From Certhia americana (taxonomy: Eukaryota > Chordata > Aves > Passeriformes > Certhiidae), in NCBI GenBank assembly GCA_018697195.1, contig CM031864.1, forward strand, positions 20,698,739-20,762,738: a DNA stretch of 64,000 nucleotides, in the 5' to 3' direction. Within the stretch, counting starts at the first letter, position 1. Each line of letters opens with the position of its first letter. The notes below the pieces were generated by a model. It did no database searches and was not told the origin of the DNA. It worked only from the letters and a program-made list of their open reading frames with translations. Below, one piece after another: positions 1 to 13,748 of this stretch. The position numbers and the translations under genes are program-made.

Positions 1-3000
1 AAGAATTTTCTTTCTTCATTTATAGAGGTCCATTTTTATCAAGTCTTTCTAATAGCTATATTTCAGAACTCAATTCATTTTCTGAGCATCCAGGCAGAGA
101 GTCCTAAAAGCAATTTGTTGATATAAGGCAATGATTTATCAGACATTCTGAAGTAACCCAGCAACAAATCACTTTTCCCTCAGTGATGTGGAAATGGGAC
201 TGCAACAGAGTCAAGGAAAGTTGATAGCACTCACACAACTTCATGTGTACCCTGTGAGCTGGCTCTGAGCTCTCACTAGGAACTATAGATATTTCCTGTT
301 TGGTGAAATTTTCTTAAGCCAGCAAGTGAGTGAGGAAATTTGAAAGAAAGAACTTCAGGCAAAATGCATCCCTAAAAGATACAAGTTTTTTTTGGTTTTT
401 TGTTTGGGGTTTTTTGGTTGTTTTTTTTTTTAGAAAAAAAGACAATTCTGGCTGATATTTTGCAGTACATTTTCTGTAAATACATGTATCTTCTCCAGTA
501 CATACAGCTGTGTGTGAAAGTGTGTGCACACACCCACTTTTTGGGAGACATGTCAGGTAAGACATAACTTGATCACCTGCACCAAGGATGGATATTTTCC
601 ATTGCCTTTGTGCCTCAGCATAACTCCTGAAATAATTGTTGCCTTTCTGAGCCATCTTGCACAACAGGAGAAGTTATATTTCAAAATGCTTTTTTTTAAA
701 CACAACTCATACTCTGTGACACTTGCTTCTCTCTCTTTTCCCCTCCTCCTTCAATCTTATGCTACTGAATAGTTCCAGCTTTCAGTGGTTTCAGTTCATG
801 ATTTATTGAAGTTATTGCTATTTCCTGAATATCTCTAGATTCTTTTCAGAGGAAAATTCTGACACATCCTTCCAAAGACAGCTGGAAGCTACTTAAACCT
901 GCTCCATTAAAATCCAGCTGCAAATAAAATGCATCATTTCTTGCTGCAAACAGGTACCTTTCTCTACTGGAAAGAGTTGGTCACATACTGTAGCTATGTA
1001 ATCAAGCACAGAAAACATATCTTTTATTATTTTGGTTTTTCCATGCAGATACAGAATTGTGTGCTCTGTGGGTCTTAAATGCCCTCCTGGGAAAGCAAGC
1101 TAGTATCTAGACAGCTATTTCTATGCGAAGGAAAAAATAAAAAACTGTAGTAATTCAAAAATATCCAATACCTGGGTAAGGTTACCAATGTATTAAGAAC
1201 TACACAGGCAGAATGGAAACCTTGAGATAACAAAAAGCTAAAAATGTTAATTCAACATGTATTGATTAAGCAGTTATTGGCCTTTCTATGATGTTTTATG
1301 TTCTGATTTTTTCACTTTAAGAAAATATTTCTTTGTTGTCTCCCTACTACTTCATTATTTATCAGCTTTGCTAAGGGGTGTGTCAGGGAGGAACTGTCTT
1401 CAGGTAACTCCTGAGAGCTCGGAGCCTCCCAAAATAGAAAACCAAAGCCCCCTGGATAGCCTGTGTTCAAGTGGCAAACACTTTGTGTAGAAGCTGCCAA
1501 AAGAGATGGGACCAGAAAGGAATAAAATGAATAGAGGCATGGATGGATAGCTCACAGGGAATTTTTCATGGCTCAGGAAGTATGATGAAACCTCAACTAG
1601 ATGGAAGATAGGCAGAGCTTGTGAGGAAGAAGCCATAAGAGAAATAAACTTCACTTACAGGTGTCCTGTGTCCCACGGCATGTATTAGTGAGTGTCTTAG
1701 ACCTTGGCATTTTTTTTCAGATGCTAAAGAGAATTTCATCAAACCCTGCTTATAACTGACAGTGAAAATAAAGTGCAAACAGTGGCAAAAGATCTTTCAA
1801 TATGAGTGTGCATTTGCAAGTGTGTAAGACCTTGATCTTTGGAGTTTGTTGTTTTAGTGAAGACCACATTGAATTTTTAGTGATGAGCTTTCCTATGTTA
1901 ATTTTCTTTTTTGACATGAACACTTAGAACCCACATGCCTTTTTTTCCACCTCTCTCAGTACTGCTGTAGATTAGTCTAGGCAAAGGAAGGTCAATTCTT
2001 TGATTCCTTTTCCTAATATTTAAAAGTATCCAGTGATTTGGTATGGCTAAACATTTAGTTTGGTTTAGTCTTGGTAGTGGGTGATCTTTACGGAGCCACT
2101 TTATTTTGCACTGAGGCCATCCAGATTAGTATTACAGACTGTCTAACATTTGGGATTCTACAAACATTTGCTACCTGGAGCTGTGCAAGTTCCTCAAACA
2201 GCTTTCCAGACCCACACAGACAAAAGTTCCATTGAAATGAATGGCTCTATTCATTTGTGAAAAGGAGGGAAAGGAGCTAGCAAAGTTTTAAAGGGCTCTC
2301 AGTGCATTTATATAGCTCCTGCAGAAGTCACCAGCTTTAGTTCTAGAACAAGTCTTTCTGTCGTCATTGTTACACTGCTTTGACCATTTCTTAATTGCTC
2401 CTTCAGACTTCATGCTCCTGTCTGGGATCTTTTTTTAAGTGTCTCCCTTATTAAAACACTGCCAGCACATGGCAGAAACAGTGAAGAACAGGTCCAGGTC
2501 TCTAAACTCCTACATACATGAGGAATTTTAGTAATAGGAATAATTCCAGAGGAGCAAATGGGATTTAATATGCAAGGAAAATTACCTACATGTATGTTTG
2601 TAGGATTGGACCCAAGACACTCATTATAAACTGTAAGGTTTTATAATTTTTGTTTCTTACAGGCTTTGAATTTTTAGCCAGAAAGGCTGATTTGGCACCT
2701 TTGGAACAATGGCAACTAAAATAAGGAAGAAACATGGGCAACAGCAACAGTTGTTCTAACCTCCTCATTTTGGGTGGTGGCAAAAAATTGTAGCATTGGT
2801 GCTAGCATTCCTCAACTTCAACCAAGTGAAACTTCACAATCTTTTTTGCAAACTGAGGTTTTGTTGTAAAAATAGGTACATTTCATACCTTGGAATAAAT
2901 AGGAACCCTATATACAGCCTACTGGAATGTTATCCTCTAACCAAAAGAGTATACATTTTCCAGTTCTTTGTTTCCATCTTCAGAAAGTACTGAGGGATAA

Positions 3001-6000
3001 ACAGCAGGAGATTATTTTTTTTTCTTTTAGAAAAGCATAAATCTGGGTATTACTAAAGGATGATGTCTTTTGCCTTGACATAGATCTCCATTCATCACAG
3101 AAGCCAAAGGATACATCCCAGTTAAGTATATTCAAATCTGGCTGGTGTGAAGGATTTCTGCAGAGTTAGTCTTATTGCTCTCTTTAGTTTCCTGTGATGT
3201 TGCTTCATCCTCATCATCTCCTTGACAACTTTTGCCTTCCCCTGGCTGGACTTTTCCAGTCTAAGGTGTTGTTGCCAAAATCGTCACCATAATCTATTCT
3301 AAATGCTTTTCCTTTCAGCATCTTGAACCCATTTATTGACTTGTCACCTACTCAGCACATTATTCTCCTTGCTTTTACCTTAAAGATGCTGCACAAAATA
3401 GAAATTTCCTTGGCCTATACCTCTTTTTCTTCCATTTGCTTTTCTGGTCCTTAATATCTCTCATTACATTTCCTTTTGCCCTCTCATACCTATCTTAGCT
3501 TTGTTGCCTACCATCTCTGTCTCTTGGAAACAGTGAAATTCAGAGGGAAGAAAACACAATTTCTTTGCTGGCAGTTGTCTCTATTATGTATGGGTTCAAT
3601 TCTTTTTCTACATCTTCTTAAGGAAAGCTAATGTTGTCACTCTTCACCCGCCAGCAATTGAACTTCCCATTTTTTGTCTGGCCAGCATGAAGACAGTTGT
3701 ACAACCTTTGGGACCTTTGCTTTAATGTTCTGAGAAGCTGTGTGTATTTATGGTACTACAGAGATGTTGCAGAAGCATAGGCAATGAATTGTGAGCTGAC
3801 AGATAAAAGAGAAACAGCAGAGTTAAAATGCAGCAGGTGATCATCTTGATCTCATTTCCGAGAGCCTGACCTGCCTTCCTGGCAAAGCGCCATGGGCCAA
3901 GCACATGTCCAGTCAGAGGAATAAAGAGATGCTGGGGATGCTGGCTGTGGGACAGGCAGTCTGGGCTTTAACCCTTGGTTCCAGATCTTGGAGCATCATT
4001 TGCCCCCTGTCACTGCTCATCCCCCCTGCTCATCAAGTCCACCCTTCCAGCTGATGGGCAACTTGTGTTTAACCAGTTGGGGTTGGGTGGAGGAGCCCCC
4101 TTCGTGGTTGTCTGCATCAGTAGAATTGGATGTGACCACAAGATTGATACAATACCTTGGAGATCTGTTGCTTCTGTCAGTATTTCACTGGTTAATCTTA
4201 GATTTCAAGGACAGAAATTAATTCTTTGTGTACACTAATTGCAAACCAGCTTAATTTAGTTTGTTGAGCCAACTTGACAAGACAGAAAATGCATACAGCA
4301 AATTTTAGCCTCTGTTTTTCCCTGTTGGGACAACTTCAAGTTCCTTTATTTCTAAACAATAATTAGCAGCAGGATTGTACTGAGACACATTTTCCAGACA
4401 CAAAATTGCTGGATATTGCTCTCTTCAGCCCAAATAGCTGCCCTGCAAGCACTCACAGAGAGAGCTCCTCTCTTGGAATGGTTTTGAAAGTGTAGAGGAG
4501 CCATGTGTGACTGTTCATCAGAGCACAGATATCTTAATTCAAAGAAATAGTTGCTGATCTGTTTAAATAAGTCAGCAAATTACTTTCCTTTTTGCAAGCA
4601 TGTACACTTCTGTGTAAGACCATATAAAGCACCTTAATTTTGTCAAGATGGCAATTTTCAGAAAACTTTATTGCATTATCAGTGTTATCAATACCATCAG
4701 TTATTATTATTGTCAATATAGCTAAATGACAAATGACCAAATAATGTGATGTCACGTACTGGCCATTGTTCTTCTAGATGAAGACTTAAGTGTTTCTAGG
4801 CTCTATTTAGTTTGAGATGTAAGGATTCCTGTTAACTTCTTCAGAACATTCAGGATTAAACTTTTATCCATCAATAATAGACACAGTGCCTTTAGTGAGG
4901 CCAAGACTTTACCCATATTTGGAAATGAAATTTAAATCACTGGCAAAGTAAAATTTTCATTTTTTTCACAAGCTTTCTTTCATTTATGGAATGTATACTT
5001 TAATTGCAGTTTAATTATTACCATTTCAGAGCAAGGGTGTTACACTGAGGTATTTTAAAGAAGAATAATATTAAAAATATTGATGTTAATGGAGTATTTA
5101 TTCAAATGTCTCAGCGTATGTGCAACATACTCTTCAATATTATAAAAACAATTTCTACAGGATTTGTGGACCATGTATTTTTCATATGTATTAGTATAAT
5201 TCCTTTAACCAGTTCTTTAAGGAGGATAGAGAAGGAAAATAATCAAATCTTGCATACAAAGTATGAATTGTTTGATTTTGTGCTTCCTCTCTTGAAAACG
5301 GTTCTTTTCTAGTCTACATTACAGTTCTCCATGAAGAGATTTACCCTTTTTAAAAGCCTTTTTCTCTTCCCTTTCTTTTTTCTTTCCATAAGTATCTTAA
5401 AAGCACAGCTACCAAATATGGCCACATTTGTAGAATCTATTTTATATTTGAGCAGATCATCTAAGCAGCAAAGAATGGGAGACTGCTTTGCAAAGTCTGT
5501 TTCCACTCAATGATTCCAGCTTCTAGTTCTACAAAGCCTTCTGGGAATACATTTTCCTGGTCTGCATTCCAGTAGCTTTTTATTTCCTGTAGCTGTGTCA
5601 AAAGCAGTAATAGTAAGTCTAAAGAATGGAACAGGTTACTTTATAATATATGTACCATATGGTTCTGCAGCCTTCTTTCTTCATTTGTTTGGAAATGATT
5701 GCAGAGGATAATAGTGACTCTGTTCACTAATTGCTGTCCCATGGGCCATATTCATATATTTGAACAGGGCTGTCAATGAAGAATTTATATTTTCTTTTTT
5801 GCATTTTCTCTTAGATAGGATTATGATCAGAGGAAGTTAATTACAATTTTTTAGAGAATCAGCAATATCTTTTGCATCATCACAAACTCCCTATACAATA
5901 TATACACTCTGCTTTACTTATTGTTTATATTCAAGTCTGCTTTTCTAGAAATGTCACTTTTTGCACTCACCTATTTCTTAGCATCAGGTGGCACTCTGGC

Positions 6001-9000
6001 ATCTCCAAATTGACAGTGAGGAGATGGTATTTTACAGAAGCTGTGAATTATCTTAACCAAAACTGCAGCACCAGAGCTGCAGATCATAGTGGGATGACAT
6101 TCTTTATGATATATTTTCAACCCAATATTTATGGGCTCAGATATCATTTACTAAAAGAACCCCAATGTTAATCAATGCGATATTTCCCCAGACCACTGCT
6201 CATCTTTAATTTAAAATTAAACAAGTAATATTTTGTTGCAAAGTAAATTATAATTTTTACTGTACAGTTACATATATTATTGCATTAATTTTTTAAAAAA
6301 GAATTATTAGAAGACAGTAATTTAAGTGTTGATATTATGAGAGGCTCCCTTGCTATTGAATTACTGCCTACACTTGAGCTTTATTAATTATTTTATTGAT
6401 TAATTCTTTTGGTAACAAGCTTACACAGGGTGTCCTACAATGTAATAAATAGTTTTAATGTTACATATTACATAAACGTTCAGTGTTCTCTCTACATTCA
6501 GTGGTTTTTTATTTCTGGTTCCTTTTTCCTATCATCATACAAATTGTGCTGGGGGATTAGGGCTGGCAGAAAGTTGTGTGCATTTCCGAGCTTTTGGCTT
6601 CACCTGGCTAATTCATCTGAGCCACAGCTGGGACTGGGGGGAAATCAGTGGGAAAAGAGGGTTTTAGCATTTTTCCAGTTTTGAATGGCAAAGCAGAAGA
6701 AGGGACATGCACTCACAATTGTTAAAAACAGCAGAAAGAAGCAAAAGTGGTAAAGAGACAACACTCAAAGGGTTTTTTTCCAGTGGAGCATAAAACCAAA
6801 TGATGAACAAGGTGAAAGGGGCAGGGTGAAATAAAAGACGCTGGACAGCTAAAGGAGTTGTCTGGAATAGTCTTGTACTTACTGATATATTTAGTTTATA
6901 AGTCAACAGTGCTGAAAGAAAAAATCAGGGATGTTGATGTAGAAGGGCAGAAAGGGCAAAGGAATCCTGTCCAAATAAGCTTGTCTTTTGACTTCAACAG
7001 ACATTCTGGATAATACAGCACCAGGATGGACTCCTGAAACTAAACGAAATGGGGCTTTTATAACTTGCCTTTAATTCTGACTCTTTTGAAAGAAACTCCC
7101 AACTACTGAAGTGTCACAGCTATGGAGAAGAACAAAGGTGCCTTGTGGGGCCAGCACACCATTAATCAGCCAGGGTGAGAAATGCAGGCGGAGGGTGACT
7201 GGTGGGATGAGGTGAACTGATTCCTTGGCTGCACAGACTCCTGCCAGTGGACTGCAACCCAGCAGAGATTTCCTACGTGTAACTGCAAAATGGTAAAGCA
7301 AATTTTCCACTTAAACTTTTAGAAGACCTCAATCTTGTAAACCAAAGAGAAATCTTCTTATTCCAGCACAGGCCAGCCATGAGGCTGTGACAGTCACAGA
7401 GCTGCTGGTTTGTCAGAGAGAACTCAAGGCTGTTTTATACCCTAACACCAATAAATCTGTTTATAATCTGTCTATAGTGTTGCTAAAATGTGTCAAGTGT
7501 AAAACCAACATCTTGAAGCACTCAAATTTGGATGGACAGCCAAGACAGAAAAGGAATAGAAGGAAAAAAGACAGCTATTTAATTTAATGCTGAGCTATTT
7601 CACTCTATCTAATTATGGTTTGCTGTTTTAAAATTTGTGATCCTGAATGAAATACTCTAAGAAACTTTTAGATGATCTCACTCAAAATTTTTTTTTTTTC
7701 ATTTTGAGGTTTAGTTTTCACTTCTCTGAAATTCTATGTGCCTGAAAACTTGAAATTAGTCTTTCTTCTTGTTCACCATTGTACTTATTTCTCAAACTCC
7801 CTGTCCTTTCTTCCTTTCAAGAAGGACAGAAGGAAAAGGTAAATACTTGCCTGGCAGCTGAAGACTTGAAGAGGCAAATTACCCAAGGTCTAGTGGTGGC
7901 ACAAATGAATCAAATCATCAGAAGAGAAGAACAAAAAACAGTAGCCAAATATCAAAATAACGGCTACTGGGGGCAGCTACAGAAGGATAATGTGGGGTTT
8001 GCTGAGCTACATTATCAACTCGTTTACTTGTTGTTCTTTGCACTCTTTAACAGAGAAGAGTGAGCTATGAAGTGCTTTTAATCCACAGCACCCTGGGGCA
8101 CTGAATTTCACTAGTTAACAAACTTTGTGATTCTGATATGATCCCAAAGCCTTGTTTGGTGTTCCTTGAATCTTGTACTAGGAGAGACTGACACTATAAA
8201 TCTCTTACTCACCTTTTCCATATAGTTATTAATTTAATGATTATTTAACTTAATTTTATTATTTATTTTAATCCTTCCCACTTTCCTCTTTTCGGGGTGT
8301 AGTTCTAATTAATTTCTTGTACAGAGACAGTCTTGTGTCAGCATCTGTGCTGTCCTCTACAGCTTTTTCTGTGCCTGTTTATTCTGTGATGAGGAACTAG
8401 AACTGCATGGTAATCAATTAATGTGCACCTTCTTGATTAAATGCTGTAATTATAATGCTTCTGTTTCACTCCCAGTTCCTCTCTTAATACCTAAGATTGT
8501 GCTTGCTATTTCTGTATAGCACTAAGCACAGAACTGATTAGGAAAATATGCACTGTCCTTTATGCTATCCCTTCCATTGTTATAAACTCCCAGAACAGGG
8601 AACTAGCATATTCCACATCCACTGATCCTACCTCCCAATCTGTCTCTGCATGAGTTGTCATTAATCCATCTGATGCTTTCTAAGCTCCACCAGTTGTAGT
8701 AATAGCAATGATGGCCAAGTTGAAGATTCTGCTCGGTGAAGAATCGGTGAAGACTGTCTTAACCCAGTCCAGGAATTTTGTGTGAATCAGAAGTGCCTAT
8801 AGTTGATTTTCTGGGTCTAGGTTTATCCTTGAGACATGTTCTTAAGTATCATCTTCACAGAGAATCCAGGAGGGCTGCAGAACACGTGGCCAGGACATCT
8901 GGCAGAACTTTTGTGAAGTAATCTGAGTTACAAAGGGGGACCACAACTCAGTGGTGCTTGGTAGCTCTGCAGAAGGCCTTACTGGAGCATGTCGAATTAC

Positions 9001-12000
9001 AAGCAAAAGTTAAAGTGAGTCTTGGGAGTGGCCAAAATCTTTTATTAGCTGTAATCTACCCTTACTGAGGAAAAACCTCAAACTCCACTTGAATATAGAA
9101 ACACTTGTTTCTAGACTCTCCTGCTTACTTCACTAAAAGCTTTATTTTATCTCTTCCCTGAAGAGGAATGGATTTCAAAGGCTATGTCTTTTTCCTGAAA
9201 TTTTGCTTTGTCCAGAAAAGGAGATTTGTTTTGAAGATATATTTCTTTAAAGCTTTCTTTTGCTTTTTGTCACTCCAAGAAGAAATCCGTGTTTGTTCTG
9301 ACTCCATCTGACAACTTCTTTTCATTATTAGTCCAAAACAAAAACAGAAAGAAGGATTTATCACTATCTAGACATGAGATTTTTGAGGAATAAATCCAGA
9401 TGTTGGCATAACTTGAGGGCCTAAGTAAGAATAGAGCATCACAATACAAAGTAAATAACAGTTTATCCTGCAGTTCAAATAAGTGGAAAAAAAATCTGGG
9501 CTCAGATGGTAATTTCCAACAGGTCTTCTCAAATCTCTGTTGGGAAAACTGAGAGGGTAACAGAAGGTAATGGAGAGGTATTCTTCATCCCATCAATGTG
9601 TACTAATTGTGTAACTATTTTATGACATTTGCACAAATAATTAATAGTATCTCTTGACACCTGATGCAAGCAAAGAGATCCAGTGTCTGCCACACTGCCT
9701 TGACAAGCATAATACAGTGGCTGTACTAAAACAAGTCCCTGGCTCAAGGTAGGATCCTTTCCATTAATATGTTCAGCCTAACTTATTCCTAACAGGGAAA
9801 TTGAGGATTCCCTAGGGTAAGCTGTAAACAGCCTGCTGTTACTTTATGCCAGCCATTATTCCCATAGCTTACTCTACCCACTGCAAAAGACATTTGGGAG
9901 CTTGAAGGGGGAAGACAAGACTCAGGACAGAATATGTATCTCATTACTGAAAGGGTTCAATTTGATCCAGGGTACAGCAGCCCTGACCTGCTGCTGTCTC
10001 TGCTCCCACTTAGCTATGCTGAAAAAGAGCTTGGCAGGGCTGAGCTTCAAGCCCAGCTTCTTGACAGTGAGCATAATAATCTCAGCTTAAAAAGTGTTTG
10101 CAAAAGGGAAGAGCAGTGTACAACAAGGACCTAGTCTGGCAATTACTTAGATATTCAACATATGGCATTTCTATTTTCAGTTGCCAGGGTATGTCTGAAA
10201 TGTATTTTCTATGTCATTTTGTGGTAGGAAGGAGAGCATATTCATAGCCCAAGTATCCATGTCTCCTTATCCACTCACATACAAAACCTCTGACTAAGAC
10301 TTCATGTGCAAATTTGCAATTTCAATCAGGTCATTTCAGTTGAAGAATCCATGTGCACTTGTGCATAGCTGTGCTAGACATAATTCAGCAGACTGTTTCT
10401 TAAGCATCTCTCGTATGAGTGTATTTTGCGGAGTCTGCAGTTGAGCAGATATCCTATGGGTTTGAAAATACTAATTCAACATGCTATTTTTTTAATGCAG
10501 AATTTCACAGCTTTTCATTTTCATATGTTGCTCTTCCCCTTGTCTGTTGATCTGTTTTGTTTTGGTGTGGTTTGGGGTTTTTTTGTGGTTAGCAAAGTAT
10601 TTCATCCTAAGGTTCAAGATAAAATGGAGACAATGTTTGTGGTTTGATAGGGTAGCTCATTGGAATTAATGTGGTAGAACACAGTTTTTTCTGTTTGCAG
10701 CAAAAAATGGTAAATAACTACTTTGAAAAAAAAAAAATCCTTGTATTTAAACTTTATTTTCTCCAGAAGGACAAGCTGGAACTTTTCAGCTTTAATACCA
10801 TTTGGAGTGGTGAGCAGAGGGATGATGCAGGTCCCCTGTCCCCACTGTGATGATTAGCCCAGTGTTGGGAGCCTCCTGCACTTGTGCCTGCCCAAGCAGC
10901 CCTCCCAGCACGGGCACTGCAGCCGTATCACAGAGAGAGGAAAGTGCAGCTCCCAGGCTGTGTCACAGCCACCCTCCCTGACAGACTGTCTCCTGGGAAC
11001 GCTTGCCAGCTGGCAGAGGCTGGAGCAGCACACAGGTTGCACTACTGTGTCCAAAACTGGGAAGAACAGAAAAGCAGGGAGTGCAGCCAGCTCCCTGATG
11101 GTCTCCTCTTTCTGCTTCAGTGGAGCAGATAATGTAACACTCAGTGCTTGTGTCAGACACAGTCTGAAAGGATGGCTCCTGGTGCTGCTGCGGTCTCATT
11201 CCTGTCCCTCTCAATAAAAGCAGACAGAGACCATGATCTCAAGAGGGGCAGAGTGCCATGAAGTGCCATGGAGGAGCTGATAAGCCCCATCTAAGTTTTC
11301 ACAGGAAGGTAAGAGTTAGCTTCTGCCTTCACAGGAAATAAAGTGCTGTTACTTCATCACCTCCAGCTAAAGGTAATGTGCTGAAAACCTGTCGGACCCA
11401 TTGGTCAGATGTCAAATGCCAGAGGTCTTGTTTAAAACAGCACTTCAAATGAATCCAGAGGGATTCTAACTGCTCTTCAACCAAAATTTAATAACTAAAT
11501 ACCAGACAGATAGCATATCATGCTTCCTTATGGTTCAGAAGCAAAGGGATTTCAGCCTAAAATTCATTTGCAGACATCTGTAAAACACATTGCTGTGGAA
11601 TGACAATAGAGGTGATCCATAACTTGAAGTGGGCACTTGTTCTTTATTATGAGATAGAGATACAGTGACACAAAGCATTGCTTTTACAGTAAAGTGTGCT
11701 CAGTAGAGTCTACAAACACAATATAGCTTCATGCCAGACATTGATTTTCTGTTGCTGGTGAACACCTGTTTGATGTACACAGACATCTTGTGATTAGGCT
11801 CTGCTTGGTAGCTAGACCAACAAATGACAGGGGTGGAACAAGGGAGGATGAATAGGCTTTCTTTCTTCAAGCAATAAACAAACCATAAATGGGTTTATTT
11901 CTATAGAGAGTGGAAATAAAGATTCAGCGTTCAACAGGTATTCGCTTTCAGACTGGCTTTTTTCATTTGAGCTGGCTTTACTTTTTTATCGACAGTCTTC

Positions 12001-13711
12001 TATAACCCAGTGTTTTTTCTGGTAGAAAGAGAGTTTCAGCTGCTGAATTTAAAGACTTAATAAATAAGGAAACAACACGTATATTAATTTATTTTATGCA
12101 TGAATGACAAATAAATTGACTTACTAAATTAATTATCCAAAGCAGTACAGAATAAAAATGCTGTAAGCTATTGTTCTTAAGAAATGCTACATCTCCCCAG
12201 GGTTTACAATCCCCTAATTCTTGTGGGCTGCAGTTTCCAGTTTCAGAAATTTCTCCGTCAGCTCTGTACGTCATTGCAATAAAATCCAGTTGGGGCCAGA
12301 TGTGACCACGATCCCCATTTCTGCTCCTGAGTGACGAGTGTCAGCGCTGCTGAGCACACTGGGCTCCACTCTGCACACCCACACCAGTGTGCCTCAGCAA
12401 CCACAATGGCCAAATGAACTGTCTGCTCTGGCCAGGGAGCCAATTTATACATCTCATGTTTGCAAAGATATATAAACTAGCTTATTTTCCCCTTGAGTTT
12501 GCTTACTAAGTGTTTTGGAAAGAGGAAACAAAATCTCCAGTTAAGGCACTGGCTAGAAAATTAGGAAGTGGGGGTTCAGTTCTGAGGTCTGTTAAAGATT
12601 CCTAACCACAGCCTATAGGTTCATCACCCTTCTCAGTAATATAACTGAGAAACTCTTTTGCTAACCTCATTTCTGCCTGGGGCTTTTTTGCCACTTGAGA
12701 GGATGTTATATTCTATAAAACCACAAGGGAGTCTTTCCTTTACATCTTGCAAGCCTATCTGTCTTGCTGATGTAATAAGTTTTAGCTTTTATATTTTTTA
12801 GATTCTGGGCTGTTTTGGTGAGTAGTTTTAGGTTTCATATTCAGTGCTACTAAGCTCTCTTCACAGAATAGACAGACAAAACAATTCCTTCTCTAGTTTG
12901 ATACCAAGGACAACTTTCAGGCCCAAGAACAAAAACAACAGTGAAGTGAGAAAAAACAAGGAGGATAGAGCTTCATAACCTGGAGCTATAATTGGACAAT
13001 TAACTCCAAAGCTCATGGACCAGAACTTATAAAAGTGTGAGACCTCGTGATCAGGTGCCCATTTTGTGACATTTTTTGGGTGAATTCTGGGTGTGGCCCA
13101 GCTGGGCTCTTGTGCTGCCCAGGTGTACCATTGAGACTTTTTAAAAAATCCCTACTTTATCCTTTTGCTCTGTCTGGTCTCTGTTCCAGGTCAGCCCCCA
13201 GAAGGCATCATTGCCAGATGAAAAAAAAAAAAAAGTTGGAAGAGCTCCCTAAATTGATTCCCGTAAGATAAACAATTTCATTTTTAGAAGTTCTCTAAGC
13301 ACCTACATGAAGAAGTAGAGAATATCATCCTATACTAATGACTGGCTTTTCATTATTCTCAGTATTTGCTGTTCATCTACTCTCAATGTGAAAGTTTACC
13401 ATATGGCCAGAAGATTCCAAAAGAGATTGAATATATATTAATTTCATTACTGAGGAATTAATTCTAATCAATCTAATGGATTCCTTGGGGTGGAATTCTG
13501 ATATTTCTCCAAGTTATTATGATTTGAATGCTGTTCCCCAATATCTAACCAAAATCTTCCTTTCTGCACATTTGAAACCCACTGAAACCCATTAGTTGCT
13601 ATCTTAACATATTTGGCCACTTCTGGTAAAAGTGTTTAACACAACAATATCTTAGAAAATAGCATTAATTTAGGAAATACCTATTGTCCTCCTAAGTCAG
13701 TAAATTCTTTG

Positions 13712-13713
<2 letters not shown>
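1..13713. other. AT-rich intergenic DNA, no supported gene
   Basis: All short open frames here are under about 110 codons. None shows a recognisable domain, splice-supported continuation or codon bias, so I call none of them genes. The text is ordinary AT-rich bird-like intergenic sequence with short T-rich runs (for example near 385-435). The one local departure is the GC-richer patch at 10850-11275, listed separately. Conserved non-coding elements could be present but cannot be recognised without an alignment. Confidence 0.6.
10850..11275. other. GC-richer patch of unknown nature, ending near AATAAA
   Basis: This stretch of about 425 bases is clearly richer in G+C than its flanks and has an AATAAA hexamer at 11213-11218 on the + strand. 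It could be a decayed LTR fragment, the terminal exon of an unannotated non-coding transcript, or chance composition. Overlapping open frames on both strands (for example 10882-11217 +, 10963-11214 -) look like products of composition and not genes. Confidence 0.25.

Positions 13714-13748
<35 letters not shown>
13714..13748 (+). repeat. T homopolymer, 35 bases
   Basis: An uninterrupted run of T. It could be a mononucleotide microsatellite or, read on the other strand, an old poly(A). No retrocopied gene is recognisable beside it, and there is no obvious target-site duplication. Confidence 0.9.
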
